Positions 1 through 7,141 are shown, counted from the first letter of the stretch. The stretch: 18,147 bases of DNA from Thermoflexia bacterium (GCA_030605705.1 JAUWHU010000239.1:1-18147); one strand, 5' to 3'. Translations and numbers: made by a program. Notes: generated by a model not told the origin, from the sequence alone.

Positions 1-78
1 GTAAATTCGCCCCCGTGGCACATTACGCTTAACACGACGAGCACTTTTCGAGTGCTGAGTCGCACGACGTTTAGCCAT
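1..78 (-). CDS. rpsK: 30S ribosomal protein S11, N-terminal fragment (cut by window edge)
   Basis: The first 26 codons of S11 are present and the frame is open to base 1. The translation begins MAKRRATQHS and reaches NVPRGRIY, matching the basic N-terminus and the NVPRGR(V/I)Y segment that opens S11 in most bacteria. S11 binds the platform of the 30S subunit near the mRNA exit channel. A strong ribosome binding site (GAGGA) precedes the ATG. It follows rpsM by 93 nt, the usual rpsM-rpsK order of the alpha operon. Only the missing C-terminus limits the call. Confidence 0.93.
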   Translation of the reverse strand, partial: MAKRRATQHSKSARRVKRNVPRGRIY

Positions 79-171
79 AAATCCTCCTCAACCTAATCTA
101 TACAACTGGCCTCAGGCGACCATCTCACGGCGTTCCTCGCCGGACACACCGGAGGGATCACCCTCCATTTT

Positions 172-561
172 TTACTTCTTCTTGGCGCCACGTCGCCGAC
201 CGCGACCGGGCACCGTCTTCTTCGGCCCACGCTTGGTGCGCGCATTGGTGCGCGTACGCTGCCCACGAACAGGCAAATTGCGACGATGGCGCAACCCTCG
301 ATAGCTGCCGATCTCGATCAGCCGCTTGATGTTCATCTGCACCTCGCGCCGCAGGTCTCCCTCCACCACATAATCGCGCTCAATGACTTCACGCACACGC
401 GATACTTCGATTTCGGTCAGCTCCTTGACGCGCTTGTCAGGATTGAGTCCCGCTCTTGCCAGAATCTCATTGCTCGAAGTCCGACCAATGCCATAGATGT
501 AGGTCAACCCAATCTCCACACGCTTGTTCCGGGGCAGGTCTACGCCTGCGATACGTGCCAT
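172..561 (-). CDS. rpsM: 30S ribosomal protein S13
   Basis: 129 residues, full family length. It starts MARIAGVDLPRNKRVEIGLTY, the canonical S13 opening, with the helix-two-turn-helix core (YGIGRTSSNEIL, about residues 23-34), the RGLRHRRNLPVRGQRTRTNART rRNA-binding region (about 88-109) and a lysine/arginine-rich tail ending GAKKK. S13 sits in the 30S head, contacts 16S rRNA, S19 and the P-site tRNA, and forms bridges to the 50S subunit. It lies 30 nt after rpmJ and is preceded by a GGAGG-type binding site. Nothing unusual is seen. Confidence 0.98.
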   Translation of the reverse strand: MARIAGVDLPRNKRVEIGLTYIYGIGRTSSNEILARAGLNPDKRVKELTEIEVSRVREVIERDYVVEGDLRREVQMNIKRLIEIGSYRGLRHRRNLPVRGQRTRTNARTKRGPKKTVPGRGRRRGAKKK

Positions 562-591
562 ACTTCCTCCCCCCTCCTCAATCTAAAAACT

Positions 592-705
592 CTAACCCTG
601 ACGCTGCTTGTGCTTAGGATTCTCACAAATCACACGCACGACACCCCGCCGCCGAATGATCTTGCATTTGGGACAGCGCCGCTTCACAGATGGCGATACC
701 TTCAT
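592..705 (-). CDS. rpmJ: 50S ribosomal protein L36 (zinc-ribbon type)
   Basis: A 37-residue protein read directly from the sequence: it starts MKVSPSVKRRC and ends NPKHKQRQG, the family's standard ends. The zinc ligands of the CCCH form are all present (C11, C14, C27, H32), so this is the zinc-binding version. L36 binds 23S rRNA near the base of the L7/L12 stalk. An AAGGAG binding site lies about 8 nt before the ATG. In many bacteria this gene follows adk-map-infA; here it directly follows secY after a 144-nt spacer. Confidence 0.97.
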   Translation of the reverse strand: MKVSPSVKRRCPKCKIIRRRGVVRVICENPKHKQRQG

Positions 706-849
706 GAGTGCAACTCCTTCCTTGTCCAGCCGGCTAAATCGCCGACATTCCCTCAAATCTCAGGCTGATATTCTGCCCTCAGACGTGAGCAACCCAAGAC
801 TGACATGATACCTGATTTTGACTCTTTGGCAAGCAGTCCCCGGCCACAC

Positions 850-2160
850 TTACTGCAAAAAGCCCTCATAGTGTCGCATCAACAGCTGCGCTTCCATCTG
901 CCGCATCGTATCCACCACCGTGCCGACAACAATCAGCAAGCCGGAGCTGGTGACCAGCATGACGTTGGTGCGCATGAACATCCCCACGATATAGGGTAGC
1001 ACCGCGATGAGACCCAGGAAAAGCGCGCCGGCCAACGTGATCCGCCGGTACAGATTGTTGATGTAGTCCCTGGTCTTCTGGCCCGGACGCACGCCGGGGA
1101 TAAATCCGCCCTGCTTCTGCAGCATTTCCGGCAGATTCTGCTGCTGGACCATAACATCGGTGTAGAAGTAGGTAAAGCCGACCACAGTCAGGAAGTAAAG
1201 TGGCGCGTACCAAGGGTTTGAGCCGCTGAAGAAGTTCATCAGTACCCCAGCGAAATCCCGTATCCCCTGGCTGGAGCTGCCCACAAAGAACTGGGCCAGC
1301 ACCGCCGGGAAGAGCAGAATGGACTGGGCAAAGATCAGGGGAATCATGCCGGCGGTATTGACCTTGAGCGGGATATAAGTGCTCCCGCCCCCGTACACCT
1401 TCATACCACGCACCCGTTTGCCGTATTGGACCTTGATGCGGCGTTCACCTTCCTGCACGTAGATGATGAATAGCATCGTCAGTGTAGTGATCACCAAGAA
1501 GATGAGCACGCCCACAATGTGGTCGGTGGCCCAAATCTGTCCCAGGTTCTGAGGAACCCGCGACACAATACCTCCAAAGATGATCAGAGAAAGACCGTTG
1601 CCGATCCCTTGTTCTGTGATCAATTCCCCCAGCCAAACAGCGAACATGGTGCCGGCCGTCATAGTAATGAGAATGGTAATGGTGGGCAGGACTTGCCCCG
1701 GCCCAAAGCCGAAATTGGGCAGGATTTCCTGTCCGCCCGAGGCGTAGGTGATACCCCGGATCTGACCAAAGGCCTGCAGCATCGCCAGAGGGACCGTAAG
1801 ATAGAAGGTCCACTGGTTCATTTTACGCTGCCCTGCTTCCCCATCCTCTTTGATCATCTGTTCGAACTTGGGGAAGATAGGGAGCAACAGCTGCAACACA
1901 ATGGAGGCAGTGACATAAGGGTAAACGCCCGCTGCCAGCACCGAGAAGTTAGCTATAGCGCCGCCGGAGAGCAAATCTAACAAGTTGAAGAGCTGACTTA
2001 CCCCTTCACCACTAGAGAGCATGTCCTGCAATACTGCGCGATTCACCCCTGGCACCGGGATATTAGATGCCAGACGGAAAATCACCAAGAGCAAGATTGT
2101 ATAAAGTAATTTCCGCCGTAAATCAGGTAACTTGAGCGCGTTGCGCAGACCATCAATCAT
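850..2160 (-). CDS. secY: Sec translocase channel subunit SecY
   Basis: 436 residues, normal for SecY, the pore-forming subunit of the SecYEG channel that moves unfolded proteins across or into the cytoplasmic membrane. About ten hydrophobic segments can be placed (roughly 18-36, 74-95, 118-137, 155-178, 183-203, 217-237, 267-290, 316-337, 371-393, 396-415). Diagnostic motifs are TEQGIGNG at 182-189, YGKRVRG in the ribosome/SecA-binding loop near 246-252, and GGFIPGVRPG at 351-360 before TM9. It starts 24 nt after rplO with a GGAGGA binding site, so it is coupled to the spc genes as usual. The downstream neighbour is rpmJ instead of adk. Confidence 0.98.
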   Translation of the reverse strand: MIDGLRNALKLPDLRRKLLYTILLLVIFRLASNIPVPGVNRAVLQDMLSSGEGVSQLFNLLDLLSGGAIANFSVLAAGVYPYVTASIVLQLLLPIFPKFEQMIKEDGEAGQRKMNQWTFYLTVPLAMLQAFGQIRGITYASGGQEILPNFGFGPGQVLPTITILITMTAGTMFAVWLGELITEQGIGNGLSLIIFGGIVSRVPQNLGQIWATDHIVGVLIFLVITTLTMLFIIYVQEGERRIKVQYGKRVRGMKVYGGGSTYIPLKVNTAGMIPLIFAQSILLFPAVLAQFFVGSSSQGIRDFAGVLMNFFSGSNPWYAPLYFLTVVGFTYFYTDVMVQQQNLPEMLQKQGGFIPGVRPGQKTRDYINNLYRRITLAGALFLGLIAVLPYIVGMFMRTNVMLVTSSGLLIVVGTVVDTMRQMEAQLLMRHYEGFLQ

Positions 2161-2184
2161 CGTATTTCCTCCGTCAAAGGCTAC

Positions 2185-2667
2185 TCAGCGCGTGCGACGA
2201 CCGCCACGCTGCCAGGGAAGCAGTTCCACCGTACCACCGGCGGCCTCAATTTTAGCGCGAGCACTCTTGGAGATGCGGTGCGTCTGAACCGTCAAGGAAT
2301 GCTGAATCTCTCCCTGACCCAACACTACCACCAGGTCCTTGACTCGTTTGATCAGCCCTTGCTCCACGAGAGTCTGCGGTGAAACCACCGCGTCGGCCTC
2401 AAAACGCTCAGCCAATTGCGCTAAATTGATAGGCTTAAATTCAACCTTCCAGGGGTTGAAAAAACCATAGCCACGAGCAAACGGCAGCTTCCGCACGAGG
2501 GGCAGCTGCCCACCCTCAAAGTAGGGAGGTACTCCCCCACCGCTGCGCGAATTCTGCCCCTTAGTACCACGGCCGGCGGTCTTACCCTGCCCGGCAGAGA
2601 TACCTCGACCTACACGGCGCCTGCGTTTTTTAGAACCCTCTGCGGGTCGCAATTCATGTAGCTTCAT
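2185..2667 (-). CDS. rplO: 50S ribosomal protein L15
   Basis: 160 residues. It begins MKLHELRPAEGSKKRRRRVGRG and carries the glycine/arginine-rich N-terminal extension (GRGISAGQGKTAGRGTKGQ, about 20-38) that threads into 23S rRNA, followed by GGQLPLVRKLP and the C-terminal globular part ending in an AGGTVELLP-like segment. L15 is an assembly protein of the large subunit. It lies 18 nt downstream of rpmD and 24 nt upstream of secY, the normal spc order. Length and motifs are typical. Confidence 0.98.
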   Translation of the reverse strand: MKLHELRPAEGSKKRRRRVGRGISAGQGKTAGRGTKGQNSRSGGGVPPYFEGGQLPLVRKLPFARGYGFFNPWKVEFKPINLAQLAERFEADAVVSPQTLVEQGLIKRVKDLVVVLGQGEIQHSLTVQTHRISKSARAKIEAAGGTVELLPWQRGGRRTR

Positions 2668-2685
2668 CCGTAACCTCCAGCCCCG

Positions 2686-2907
2686 CTACGCCTGGGCATC
2701 TTCGCTATCTGTGAGTTCTTCAACCTGCACCAGATGCGGTATCTTCGCGAGCATCCCGCGCACCGCCGGGTTGGCCGGCCGCACGACAACTTGTTGCATC
2801 CGTCGCAGCCCCAGCGCTTTCACTGTGCGCTTCTGCCGAATGTTGTATCCGATGGGGCTGCGTACCAACTTGATCCGCAACAGCCCCCAGGTATCTTGCT
2901 CCGCCAT
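2686..2907 (-). CDS. rpmD: 50S ribosomal protein L30
   Basis: 73 residues, somewhat longer than the usual 58-62. The core (LLRIKLVRSPIGYNIRQKRTVKALGLRRM, about 9-37) holds the RSxIG and LGLR signatures of bacterial L30, followed by the VVRPANPAVRGMLAKIPHLV segment. The extra length is a short N-terminal piece and an acidic C-terminal tail (EELTDSEDAQA). Its ATG overlaps the rpsE stop by one base (TAATG), which implies translational coupling. L30 binds 23S rRNA; many lineages lack it. Confidence 0.96.
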   Translation of the reverse strand: MAEQDTWGLLRIKLVRSPIGYNIRQKRTVKALGLRRMQQVVVRPANPAVRGMLAKIPHLVQVEELTDSEDAQA

Positions 2908-3446
2908 TACGACTTCCCCCTCCGCCAGAAAGGCATCACCCGCGCCTCCGGCACGCCCCGGTCACGGGCGACATCTTCGACCCGGCGCAGCTGATTCAAA
3001 GCGTCTAACGTCGCCTGGATCACATTGGCCTGCGTCGCGCTACCCAGAGATTTGGTAAGCACGTCACGGATACCCGCCGCTTCCAAAACCGCGCGGACTG
3101 CCCCGCCCGCGACCACACCGGTACCCGGCGTAGCCGGACGCAAGAGGACTCGCGCCCCCCCGCAGCGGCCCAGCGTCCTGTGAGGAACCGTAGTTCCTTC
3201 CAGGGCGACGGGAGCCATAGTGCGACGCGCCTTCCCGGTAGCCTTGACGATGGCTTCAGGTACCTTGGGTGCTTTCCCGATGCCAATCCCCACCTGGCCC
3301 TTATTGTCTCCTACCACGGCGACAACACGGAAGTGGAATTTACGGCCACCCTTGACCACCTTGGAGACACGCGTGATGTCTACCACGCGCTCATCTAATT
3401 CGTTTTCCACCGATCCTCCACGATTACGACGGTCTCGTCGTTCCAT
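2907..3446 (-). CDS. rpsE: 30S ribosomal protein S5
   Basis: 179 residues. An N-terminal arginine-rich lead is followed by the double-stranded-RNA-binding-like S5 domain (VVDITRVSKVVKGGRKFHFRV, about 21-41, then GNKGQVGIGIGKAPKVPEAI-like sequence) and the C-terminal domain (GRCGGARVLLRPATPGTGVVAGG, then the GIRDVLTKSLGS loop). S5 helps shape the decoding site and mRNA entry. The loop around VVKGGRKF, where spectinomycin-resistance changes occur in other bacteria, looks ordinary. An AGGAGGAAAG binding site supports the chosen ATG. It lies 24 nt after rplR and overlaps rpmD by one base. Confidence 0.98.
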   Translation of the reverse strand: MERRDRRNRGGSVENELDERVVDITRVSKVVKGGRKFHFRVVAVVGDNKGQVGIGIGKAPKVPEAIVKATGKARRTMAPVALEGTTVPHRTLGRCGGARVLLRPATPGTGVVAGGAVRAVLEAAGIRDVLTKSLGSATQANVIQATLDALNQLRRVEDVARDRGVPEARVMPFWRRGKS

Positions 3447-3470
3447 CTTTCCTCCTGGTGCAGCCGTGAG

Positions 3471-3839
3471 CTAGAACTCCAGGCCGGCCTTGCGAGCCGC
3501 CTCGGCTAAAGCTTTCACACGACCGTGATACTTGTATCCGGCGCGATCAAAAACGACTTTCTGAATACCTTTTGCGAGCGCTCGCTCGGCAACAACACGT
3601 CCGACAACCTCTGCCTGTGCCGTTCTGGCCATACCGGCGATCTGCCCCTCAATCTCCCGATCAATCGTGGAAGCTGAAACCAGCGTGTGTCCCACACTAT
3701 CATCAATGATCTGGGCATAAATCCGATTCAAACTCCGGTATACATTCAGACGTGGACGTTCTGGCGTCCCCACCACCTTGAGGCGGACATGGATACGACG
3801 CCGTTCACGGGCTTTACGACGATTAATTTCAGGTTTCAT
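3471..3839 (-). CDS. rplR: 50S ribosomal protein L18
   Basis: 122 residues from the ATG at 3839. The sequence begins MKPEINRRKARERRRIHVRLK and continues VVGTPERPRLNVYRSLNRIYAQIIDD, the standard L18 core, ending FDRAGYKYHGRVKALAEAAR plus KAGLEF. L18 binds 5S rRNA and, with L5, anchors it in the central protuberance. The open frame extends 27 codons further upstream, but that stretch has no L18 similarity and lies in the repeat-bearing spacer; an AAAGGAAAG binding site fits the start chosen here. Unlike most spc operons it is separated from rplF by 338 nt. Confidence 0.97.
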   Translation of the reverse strand: MKPEINRRKARERRRIHVRLKVVGTPERPRLNVYRSLNRIYAQIIDDSVGHTLVSASTIDREIEGQIAGMARTAQAEVVGRVVAERALAKGIQKVVFDRAGYKYHGRVKALAEAARKAGLEF

Positions 3840-4177
3840 CTTGCTTTCCTTTTCCCCCTCAGTGCCACATGTATTTAAAATTCTTAAACTGGCTCCCCTG
3901 AAAAAAAGTTGTCTCACCACAGACTATAGCCAAAGGCCAACTGGCCGGGGACACAGAGGACACTGAGAAAAAATTGAGTTTTAGTGTCAAAATATTTAAC
4001 ATTGCATGTCAAAAAGTTAATTTTCTGAATGCTAAGTTTAAAATCTCTGTGCTCTCCGTGGTAAAAATCTTGGTTTTTTCAGTAGACTCTTAAACTCTCC
4101 TCAAGAAACGAGAGCTGACTACTGCGTCACCGGGAATTATCTTGGCTAACTTAGGCGGCCGGACAGTTCAAGCCGCG
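3840..4177. other. Unusual 338-nt non-coding spacer splitting rplF and rplR
   Basis: These two genes are normally within a few dozen bases of each other. Here the spacer is A/T-rich compared with the genes, has no credible reading frame on either strand, and contains an interspersed inverted repeat (3916-4062). Just after the rplF stop, on the transcript, imperfect inverted segments (GGCTA...TAGCC and GCGGC...GCCGC, about 4145-4185) could fold, but there is no U-tract. Two TTGACA boxes facing rplR (3985-3990 and 4007-4012) are visible, without a convincing -10 partner. Confidence 0.8.
3916..4062. repeat. Interspersed inverted-repeat element (CCACRGAG/CTCYGTGG type), copy in the rplF-rplR spacer
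   Basis: The left part reads ACCACAGA (3916-3923), then after a 26-nt interruption GACACAGAGGACACTGAG (3950-3967). The right arm at 4043-4062 reads CTCTGTGCTCTCCGTGGT in its core. The reverse complement of the right arm matches the left parts with a few mismatches, giving a long imperfect hairpin around an A/T-rich centre. The same vocabulary recurs at 16631-16677 and, with a related word, at 16703-16762 and 17511-17587. Short repeats of this kind occur between genes in many bacterial genomes; their mobility mechanism is not visible here. Confidence 0.7.
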
Positions 4178-4729
4178 CTAGCCTAAATCGGCCTTACCGG
4201 CCTTACCAGCCTTGCGGCGGACATGCTCGCCAACGTAGCGAATGCCCTTACCCAAGTAAGGTTCCACCGGACGCCAAGCGCGTATCTCAGCGGCCAGCTG
4301 CCCCACCACCTGCTTGTCAATCCCCTCGACGGTGAGCGTATTGGCGCGCGGGTTCACCTGGAACTGGACGTCCGCCGGCGGTTCAATCACCACCAGGTGG
4401 GAAAACCCCAGACTCAAGACCAGGGTAGATCCCTGTAACTCGGCCCGGTACCCCGTCCCGTGGATCTCCAGGGATTTACTGTACCCTTGCGTCACGCCGA
4501 CCACCATGTTGTTGATCAACGACCGCGTCAGACCATGCAAGGCCCGAAACTGCCGGCTGTCATCAGGACGCTCAACATGGATGACATTGTCCGCCAGGGT
4601 GATCTTCATCCCAGGATTGAATTCCTGAGTCAATTTCCCCTTGGGACCCTGTACCGACACCCGGCTTCCTTCAACGTTTACCTCTACCCCGGTCGGAACC
4701 GGGATCGGCATTTTACCTATACGAGACAC
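4178..4729 (-). CDS. rplF: 50S ribosomal protein L6 (GTG start)
   Basis: 183 residues when started at the GTG at 4727-4729, giving (M)SRIGKMPIPVP, which matches the canonical MSRIGKxPI opening. A GGAGGT site lies five bases upstream. The open frame runs 16 codons further up, but those overlap the rpsH end and lack similarity. Two L6 repeats are visible: VEVNVEGSRVSVQGPKGKLT (about 15-34) and the C-terminal half with GTGYRAELQG, then IDKQVVGQLAAEIRAWRPVEPY, KGIRYVGEHVRRK and a GKAGKADLG tail. L6 lies at the base of the L7/L12 stalk near the sarcin-ricin loop. Confidence 0.97.
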   Translation of the reverse strand: MSRIGKMPIPVPTGVEVNVEGSRVSVQGPKGKLTQEFNPGMKITLADNVIHVERPDDSRQFRALHGLTRSLINNMVVGVTQGYSKSLEIHGTGYRAELQGSTLVLSLGFSHLVVIEPPADVQFQVNPRANTLTVEGIDKQVVGQLAAEIRAWRPVEPYLGKGIRYVGEHVRRKAGKAGKADLG

Positions 4730-4734
4730 TCTAT

Positions 4735-4740
4735 ACCTCC
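4735..4740 (-). promoter_or_regulatory. Ribosome binding site fixing the rplF GTG start
   Basis: The minus strand reads GGAGGT, five bases (ATAGA), then GTG. The spacing is right for the GTG and wrong for the upstream in-frame ATG, so the start giving MSRIGK is preferred. Confidence 0.85.
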
Positions 4741-4751
4741 CTGGCGTCAGG

Positions 4752-5153
4752 CTACCAGACGTAGCAGATGATCTCACCGCCGACGTTCAAGCGACGAGCC
4801 TGCTGCCCGGTGATAACGCCCTTGGGCGTGGAGAGGACCGCAATCCCCATACCACTAAGCACCCAGGGAATCGTCTTGACCGGCGTGTAAACGCGCCGCC
4901 CTGGTTTACTCACCCGCTTCAGGCCGGTAATCACCGGACGCAGGTGCTTCCGATCACCCAAGTATTTCAAGCGGATGATCAGCGTGGGCTGCGGTTTCTC
5001 CCGGGTGACCCGGTACCCCTCAATGTATCCCTCTTCCTTCAAGATTTTGACGATAGCCACCTTGATCTTTGAAGACGGCATTGAGACCTTATCATGTTGG
5101 ACCATGATAGCATTACGAATCCGCGTCAGCATATCAGAAATTGGATCTGTCAT
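4752..5153 (-). CDS. rpsH: 30S ribosomal protein S8
   Basis: 133 residues from the ATG at 5153: MTDPISDMLTRIRNAI, the canonical S8 N-terminus. Further signatures are SSKIKVAIVKILKEEGYI (about 27-44) and the C-terminal rRNA-binding end with GIAVLSTPKGVITGQQAR and GGEIICYVW. S8 binds the central domain of 16S rRNA early in assembly and, in enterobacteria, represses the spc operon through its mRNA; whether it does so here cannot be told. The reading frame continues 40 codons upstream over rpsN, but that stretch is a shadow of rpsN and was excluded. Confidence 0.98.
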   Translation of the reverse strand: MTDPISDMLTRIRNAIMVQHDKVSMPSSKIKVAIVKILKEEGYIEGYRVTREKPQPTLIIRLKYLGDRKHLRPVITGLKRVSKPGRRVYTPVKTIPWVLSGMGIAVLSTPKGVITGQQARRLNVGGEIICYVW

Positions 5154-5166
5154 TCTCCCCGCTCCC

Positions 5167-5349
5167 TCACCAACTGGATTTAACCATGCCGGGGATTTTC
5201 CCCTCAAGCGCCAGCTCTCGCAGGCAAATCCGGCACAAGCCAAAGCGACGGTAGTAGCCTCGCGGGCGACCACAACGACTACAGCGATTGCGTACCCTTA
5301 CTTTGTACTTGCGTCGAGTTTCTCGAATCGGCATTGATGTTTTTGCCAT
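5167..5349 (-). CDS. rpsN: 30S ribosomal protein S14, short zinc-binding type (S14Z)
   Basis: 60 residues, the length of the type Z form rather than the roughly 100-residue zinc-free form. Four cysteines in two CxxC pairs (C23, C26, C39, C42) form the zinc site, with GRPRGYYRRFGLCRICLREL between and after them and the end GMVKSSW. S14 is a late-assembling protein of the 30S head. It sits between rplE and rpsH with a 25-nt gap upstream and 13 nt downstream, the standard spc position. Having S14Z here fits Chloroflexota, Gram-positives and Thermus-like groups. Confidence 0.98.
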   Translation of the reverse strand: MAKTSMPIRETRRKYKVRVRNRCSRCGRPRGYYRRFGLCRICLRELALEGKIPGMVKSSW

Positions 5350-5374
5350 AATTTACCTCTTTCACTCACGCGGA

Positions 5375-5914
5375 TCAGCGGCGACGGAAAGGCATACCCA
5401 GCAGCTCCAACAAGCGCCGCGCTTCCTCATCCGTATCAGCCGTGGTATTGATGCTGATCTTAAAACCCCGAATTTTATCAATGGAATCGTAATCAATTTC
5501 AGGGAAAATCAGCTGCTCCCGAAGCCCTAAAGTGTAATTGCCATGCCCATCGAACTTATCCGAGATCCCTCGGAAGTCGCGGGTACGCGGCAACGCCACA
5601 TTCATCAGCCGGTCCAAAAACGCCCACATCCGCTTACCCCGCAGAGTGACCTTAACACCGATGGCCCGTCCCTCGCGCAACTTAAAGTTGGCAATGGATT
5701 TACGCGCCTTCGTTACCACAGGTCGCTGCCCGGTGATCGTCGTAAAATCCCGGATCGCGTGCTCCATGGATTTGGGGTTATCCATAGCTTCACCCATCCC
5801 CACATTGAGCACGATTTTGCGCACACGGGGCGCCTGCATGACGTTAGCGTAATGGAATTCCTCCACCAAAGCCGGCACAACCTCTTCCTGGTATCGCTTC
5901 TTCAAGTATGGCAT
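5375..5914 (-). CDS. rplE: 50S ribosomal protein L5
   Basis: 179 residues, standard. It opens MPYLKKRYQEEVVPALVEEF, then has the 5S-binding core VRKIVLNVGMGEAMDNPK (about 31-48), TGQRPVVTKARKSIANFKLREG (about 76-97, with the KARKSIA signature), and ends YTLGLREQLIFPEIDYD...GFKISINTTADTDEEARRLLELLGMPF. L5 brings 5S rRNA into the large subunit and contacts P-site tRNA. Twelve nucleotides separate it from rplX. Confidence 0.98.
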   Translation of the reverse strand: MPYLKKRYQEEVVPALVEEFHYANVMQAPRVRKIVLNVGMGEAMDNPKSMEHAIRDFTTITGQRPVVTKARKSIANFKLREGRAIGVKVTLRGKRMWAFLDRLMNVALPRTRDFRGISDKFDGHGNYTLGLREQLIFPEIDYDSIDKIRGFKISINTTADTDEEARRLLELLGMPFRRR

Positions 5915-5926
5915 GATTTCACTCCC

Positions 5927-6250
5927 TTAGTCAATGGCCTCGCCACACTTGCGGCAGACACGTACTTTCCGGCCATCCTCAAGCTCCAGGTAACCGACGC
6001 GGGTCGCTGCATTGCAAAGCGGGCACACCAGCATGACGTTGGAGATGTGAAACGGAGCCTCGAACTGGATCCGTCCCGCCTGCGTCTTTGAACGGCCGGC
6101 CTGCATCGGGCGCTGGTGCTTGGTGACAATGTTGACCTTAGAGACGACGACACGATTCTCCCGAGGCAAAACCCGCAGCACGGTATTCCGCTCACCGCGA
6201 TCATCACCGGCAATAACTTCTACTGTATCACCTTTTGTAATTCGCTTCAT
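5927..6250 (-). CDS. rplX: 50S ribosomal protein L24 with four-cysteine zinc motif
   Basis: 107 residues. The N-terminal KOW motif is clear (ITKGDTVEVIAGDDRGERNTVLRV, about 4-27), followed by NIVTKHQRP and the QxQGGRIxxEAPIHxSNVMLVCP-like segment. The C-terminal part has two CxxC pairs (C76/C79 and C99/C102), the zinc-keeping form of L24 that many lineages have lost. L24 is an assembly initiator near the peptide exit tunnel. The ATG is preceded by AGGAAG at a short distance. It lies 31 nt after rplN and 12 nt before rplE. Confidence 0.97.
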   Translation of the reverse strand: MKRITKGDTVEVIAGDDRGERNTVLRVLPRENRVVVSKVNIVTKHQRPMQAGRSKTQAGRIQFEAPFHISNVMLVCPLCNAATRVGYLELEDGRKVRVCRKCGEAID

Positions 6251-6281
6251 CTTCCTGCCTTTTTTACCTCTGTGCCCTGGC

Positions 6282-6653
6282 TCACAAGACTTCCGGGGCC
6301 AGAGATACGATCTTCATAAAGCCTTTTTCACGCAGTTCCCGGGCTACCGGCCCAAAGATACGTGTGCCACGCGGGTTAATTCCATCGGCGTCAAGAATGA
6401 CCGCTGCATTCTCATCAAAACGAATATAAGACCCATCGGAACGACGGTATTCCTTCGCCACCCGCACGATCACAGCCCGCACGACCTCACCCTTCTTCGC
6501 CGAGGCGGTAGGGGTCGCGGCCTTCACGGTCCCCACAAACATATCCCCGACACGGCCATACTTGCGGCGCGAACCACCCAGTACCCGGATGCACAGTATC
6601 TCCTGCGCCCCGGTATTATCGGCTATTTTAAGGCGCGTTTCAGTTTGAATCAT
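6282..6653 (-). CDS. rplN: 50S ribosomal protein L14
   Basis: 123 residues, canonical length. Begins MIQTETRLKIADNTGAQEILC, continues RVLGGSRRKYGRVGD, then VVRAVIVR and the signature GSYIRFDENAAVILD with NPRGTRIFGPVARELR, ending KIVSLAPEVL. L14 forms part of the subunit interface and binds the silencing factor RsfS in bacteria generally. It lies 12 nt downstream of rpsQ. No deviation from the family is visible. Confidence 0.98.
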   Translation of the reverse strand: MIQTETRLKIADNTGAQEILCIRVLGGSRRKYGRVGDMFVGTVKAATPTASAKKGEVVRAVIVRVAKEYRRSDGSYIRFDENAAVILDADGINPRGTRIFGPVARELREKGFMKIVSLAPEVL

Positions 6654-6665
6654 CGCTCGCTCTCC

Positions 6666-6917
6666 TTACGCAGCCCGCTCCAGGATATCTTCCACCATCC
6701 AGCGCTTATGGCGGCTCATGGGACGCGATTCTACGATGCGCACCTTATCGCCGACCCGGCAGCTGTTTTGTTCGTCGTGTGCCATGTACTTCTTGGAAGA
6801 ACGTACTACCTTCTTGTACAAAGGATGACGATAACGGCGCTCTACGCTCACCACTGCCGTTTTGTCCATCTTGTCACTGACCACGACACCGACCAGATGT
6901 TTACGTCGCTCTCTCAT
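6666..6917 (-). CDS. rpsQ: 30S ribosomal protein S17
   Basis: 83 residues with the OB-fold S17 pattern: KHLVGVVVSDKMDKTAVVSVER (about 6-27), RHPLYKKVVRSSKKYMAHDE, then the CRVGDKVRIVESRPMSRHKRW motif near the end. S17 is a primary 16S rRNA binder. Its ATG overlaps the rpmC stop as ATGA, a four-base overlap implying coupled translation. Normal for its family. Confidence 0.98.
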   Translation of the reverse strand: MRERRKHLVGVVVSDKMDKTAVVSVERRYRHPLYKKVVRSSKKYMAHDEQNSCRVGDKVRIVESRPMSRHKRWMVEDILERAA

Positions 6918-7141
6918 GCCGTCGTGCCTCCTTTCTCCACTTCCTCTTCCTCCAACAGCTCACGCTCGCGGAGGAGGGTCAAGATACGCGCGATATCCTT
7001 GCGGACCGCGGGAAGGCGATTGGAATCCTCCAGGCTGCCGGCATACCACCGCTGACGGAGGTTGAACATCGCGCGCCGCGTTTCCTGCAAGCGCATCCCC
7101 AACTCCTCGGTCGTCAGCTCACGCAATTCATTCACTCGCAT
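6914..7141 (-). CDS. rpmC: 50S ribosomal protein L29
   Basis: 75 residues. It has the two-helix L29 plan: MRVNELRELTTEELGMRLQE then FNLRQRWYAGSLEDSNRLPAVRKDIARILTLLRER, the last containing the VRxDIARxxTxLRER signature. An acidic tail (ELLEEEEVEKGGTTA) makes it a little longer than the usual 62-70. L29 surrounds the tunnel exit and helps dock trigger factor and SRP. It starts three bases after the rplP stop and overlaps rpsQ by four. Confidence 0.97.
   Translation of the reverse strand: MRVNELRELTTEELGMRLQETRRAMFNLRQRWYAGSLEDSNRLPAVRKDIARILTLLRERELLEEEEVEKGGTTA

Noticed and set aside
3840..3920. N-terminal extension of rplR into the spacer
   Set aside because: The sequence is not L18-like and comes from the repeat-containing spacer; the start at 3839 has a binding site.
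3985..4012. Two TTGACA boxes facing rplR as a promoter
   Set aside because: No TATAAT-like box is found 16-18 bases downstream of either; kept only as a remark in the spacer entry.
5154..5273. N-terminal extension of rpsH over rpsN
   Set aside because: The extra 40 residues show no S8 similarity and overlap the S14 gene; the ATG at 5153 gives the canonical N-terminus.
6120..7055. 311-codon plus-strand frame opposite rplX, rplN, rpsQ and rpmC
   Set aside because: It lies over four conserved genes on the other strand and its product has no protein-like features.
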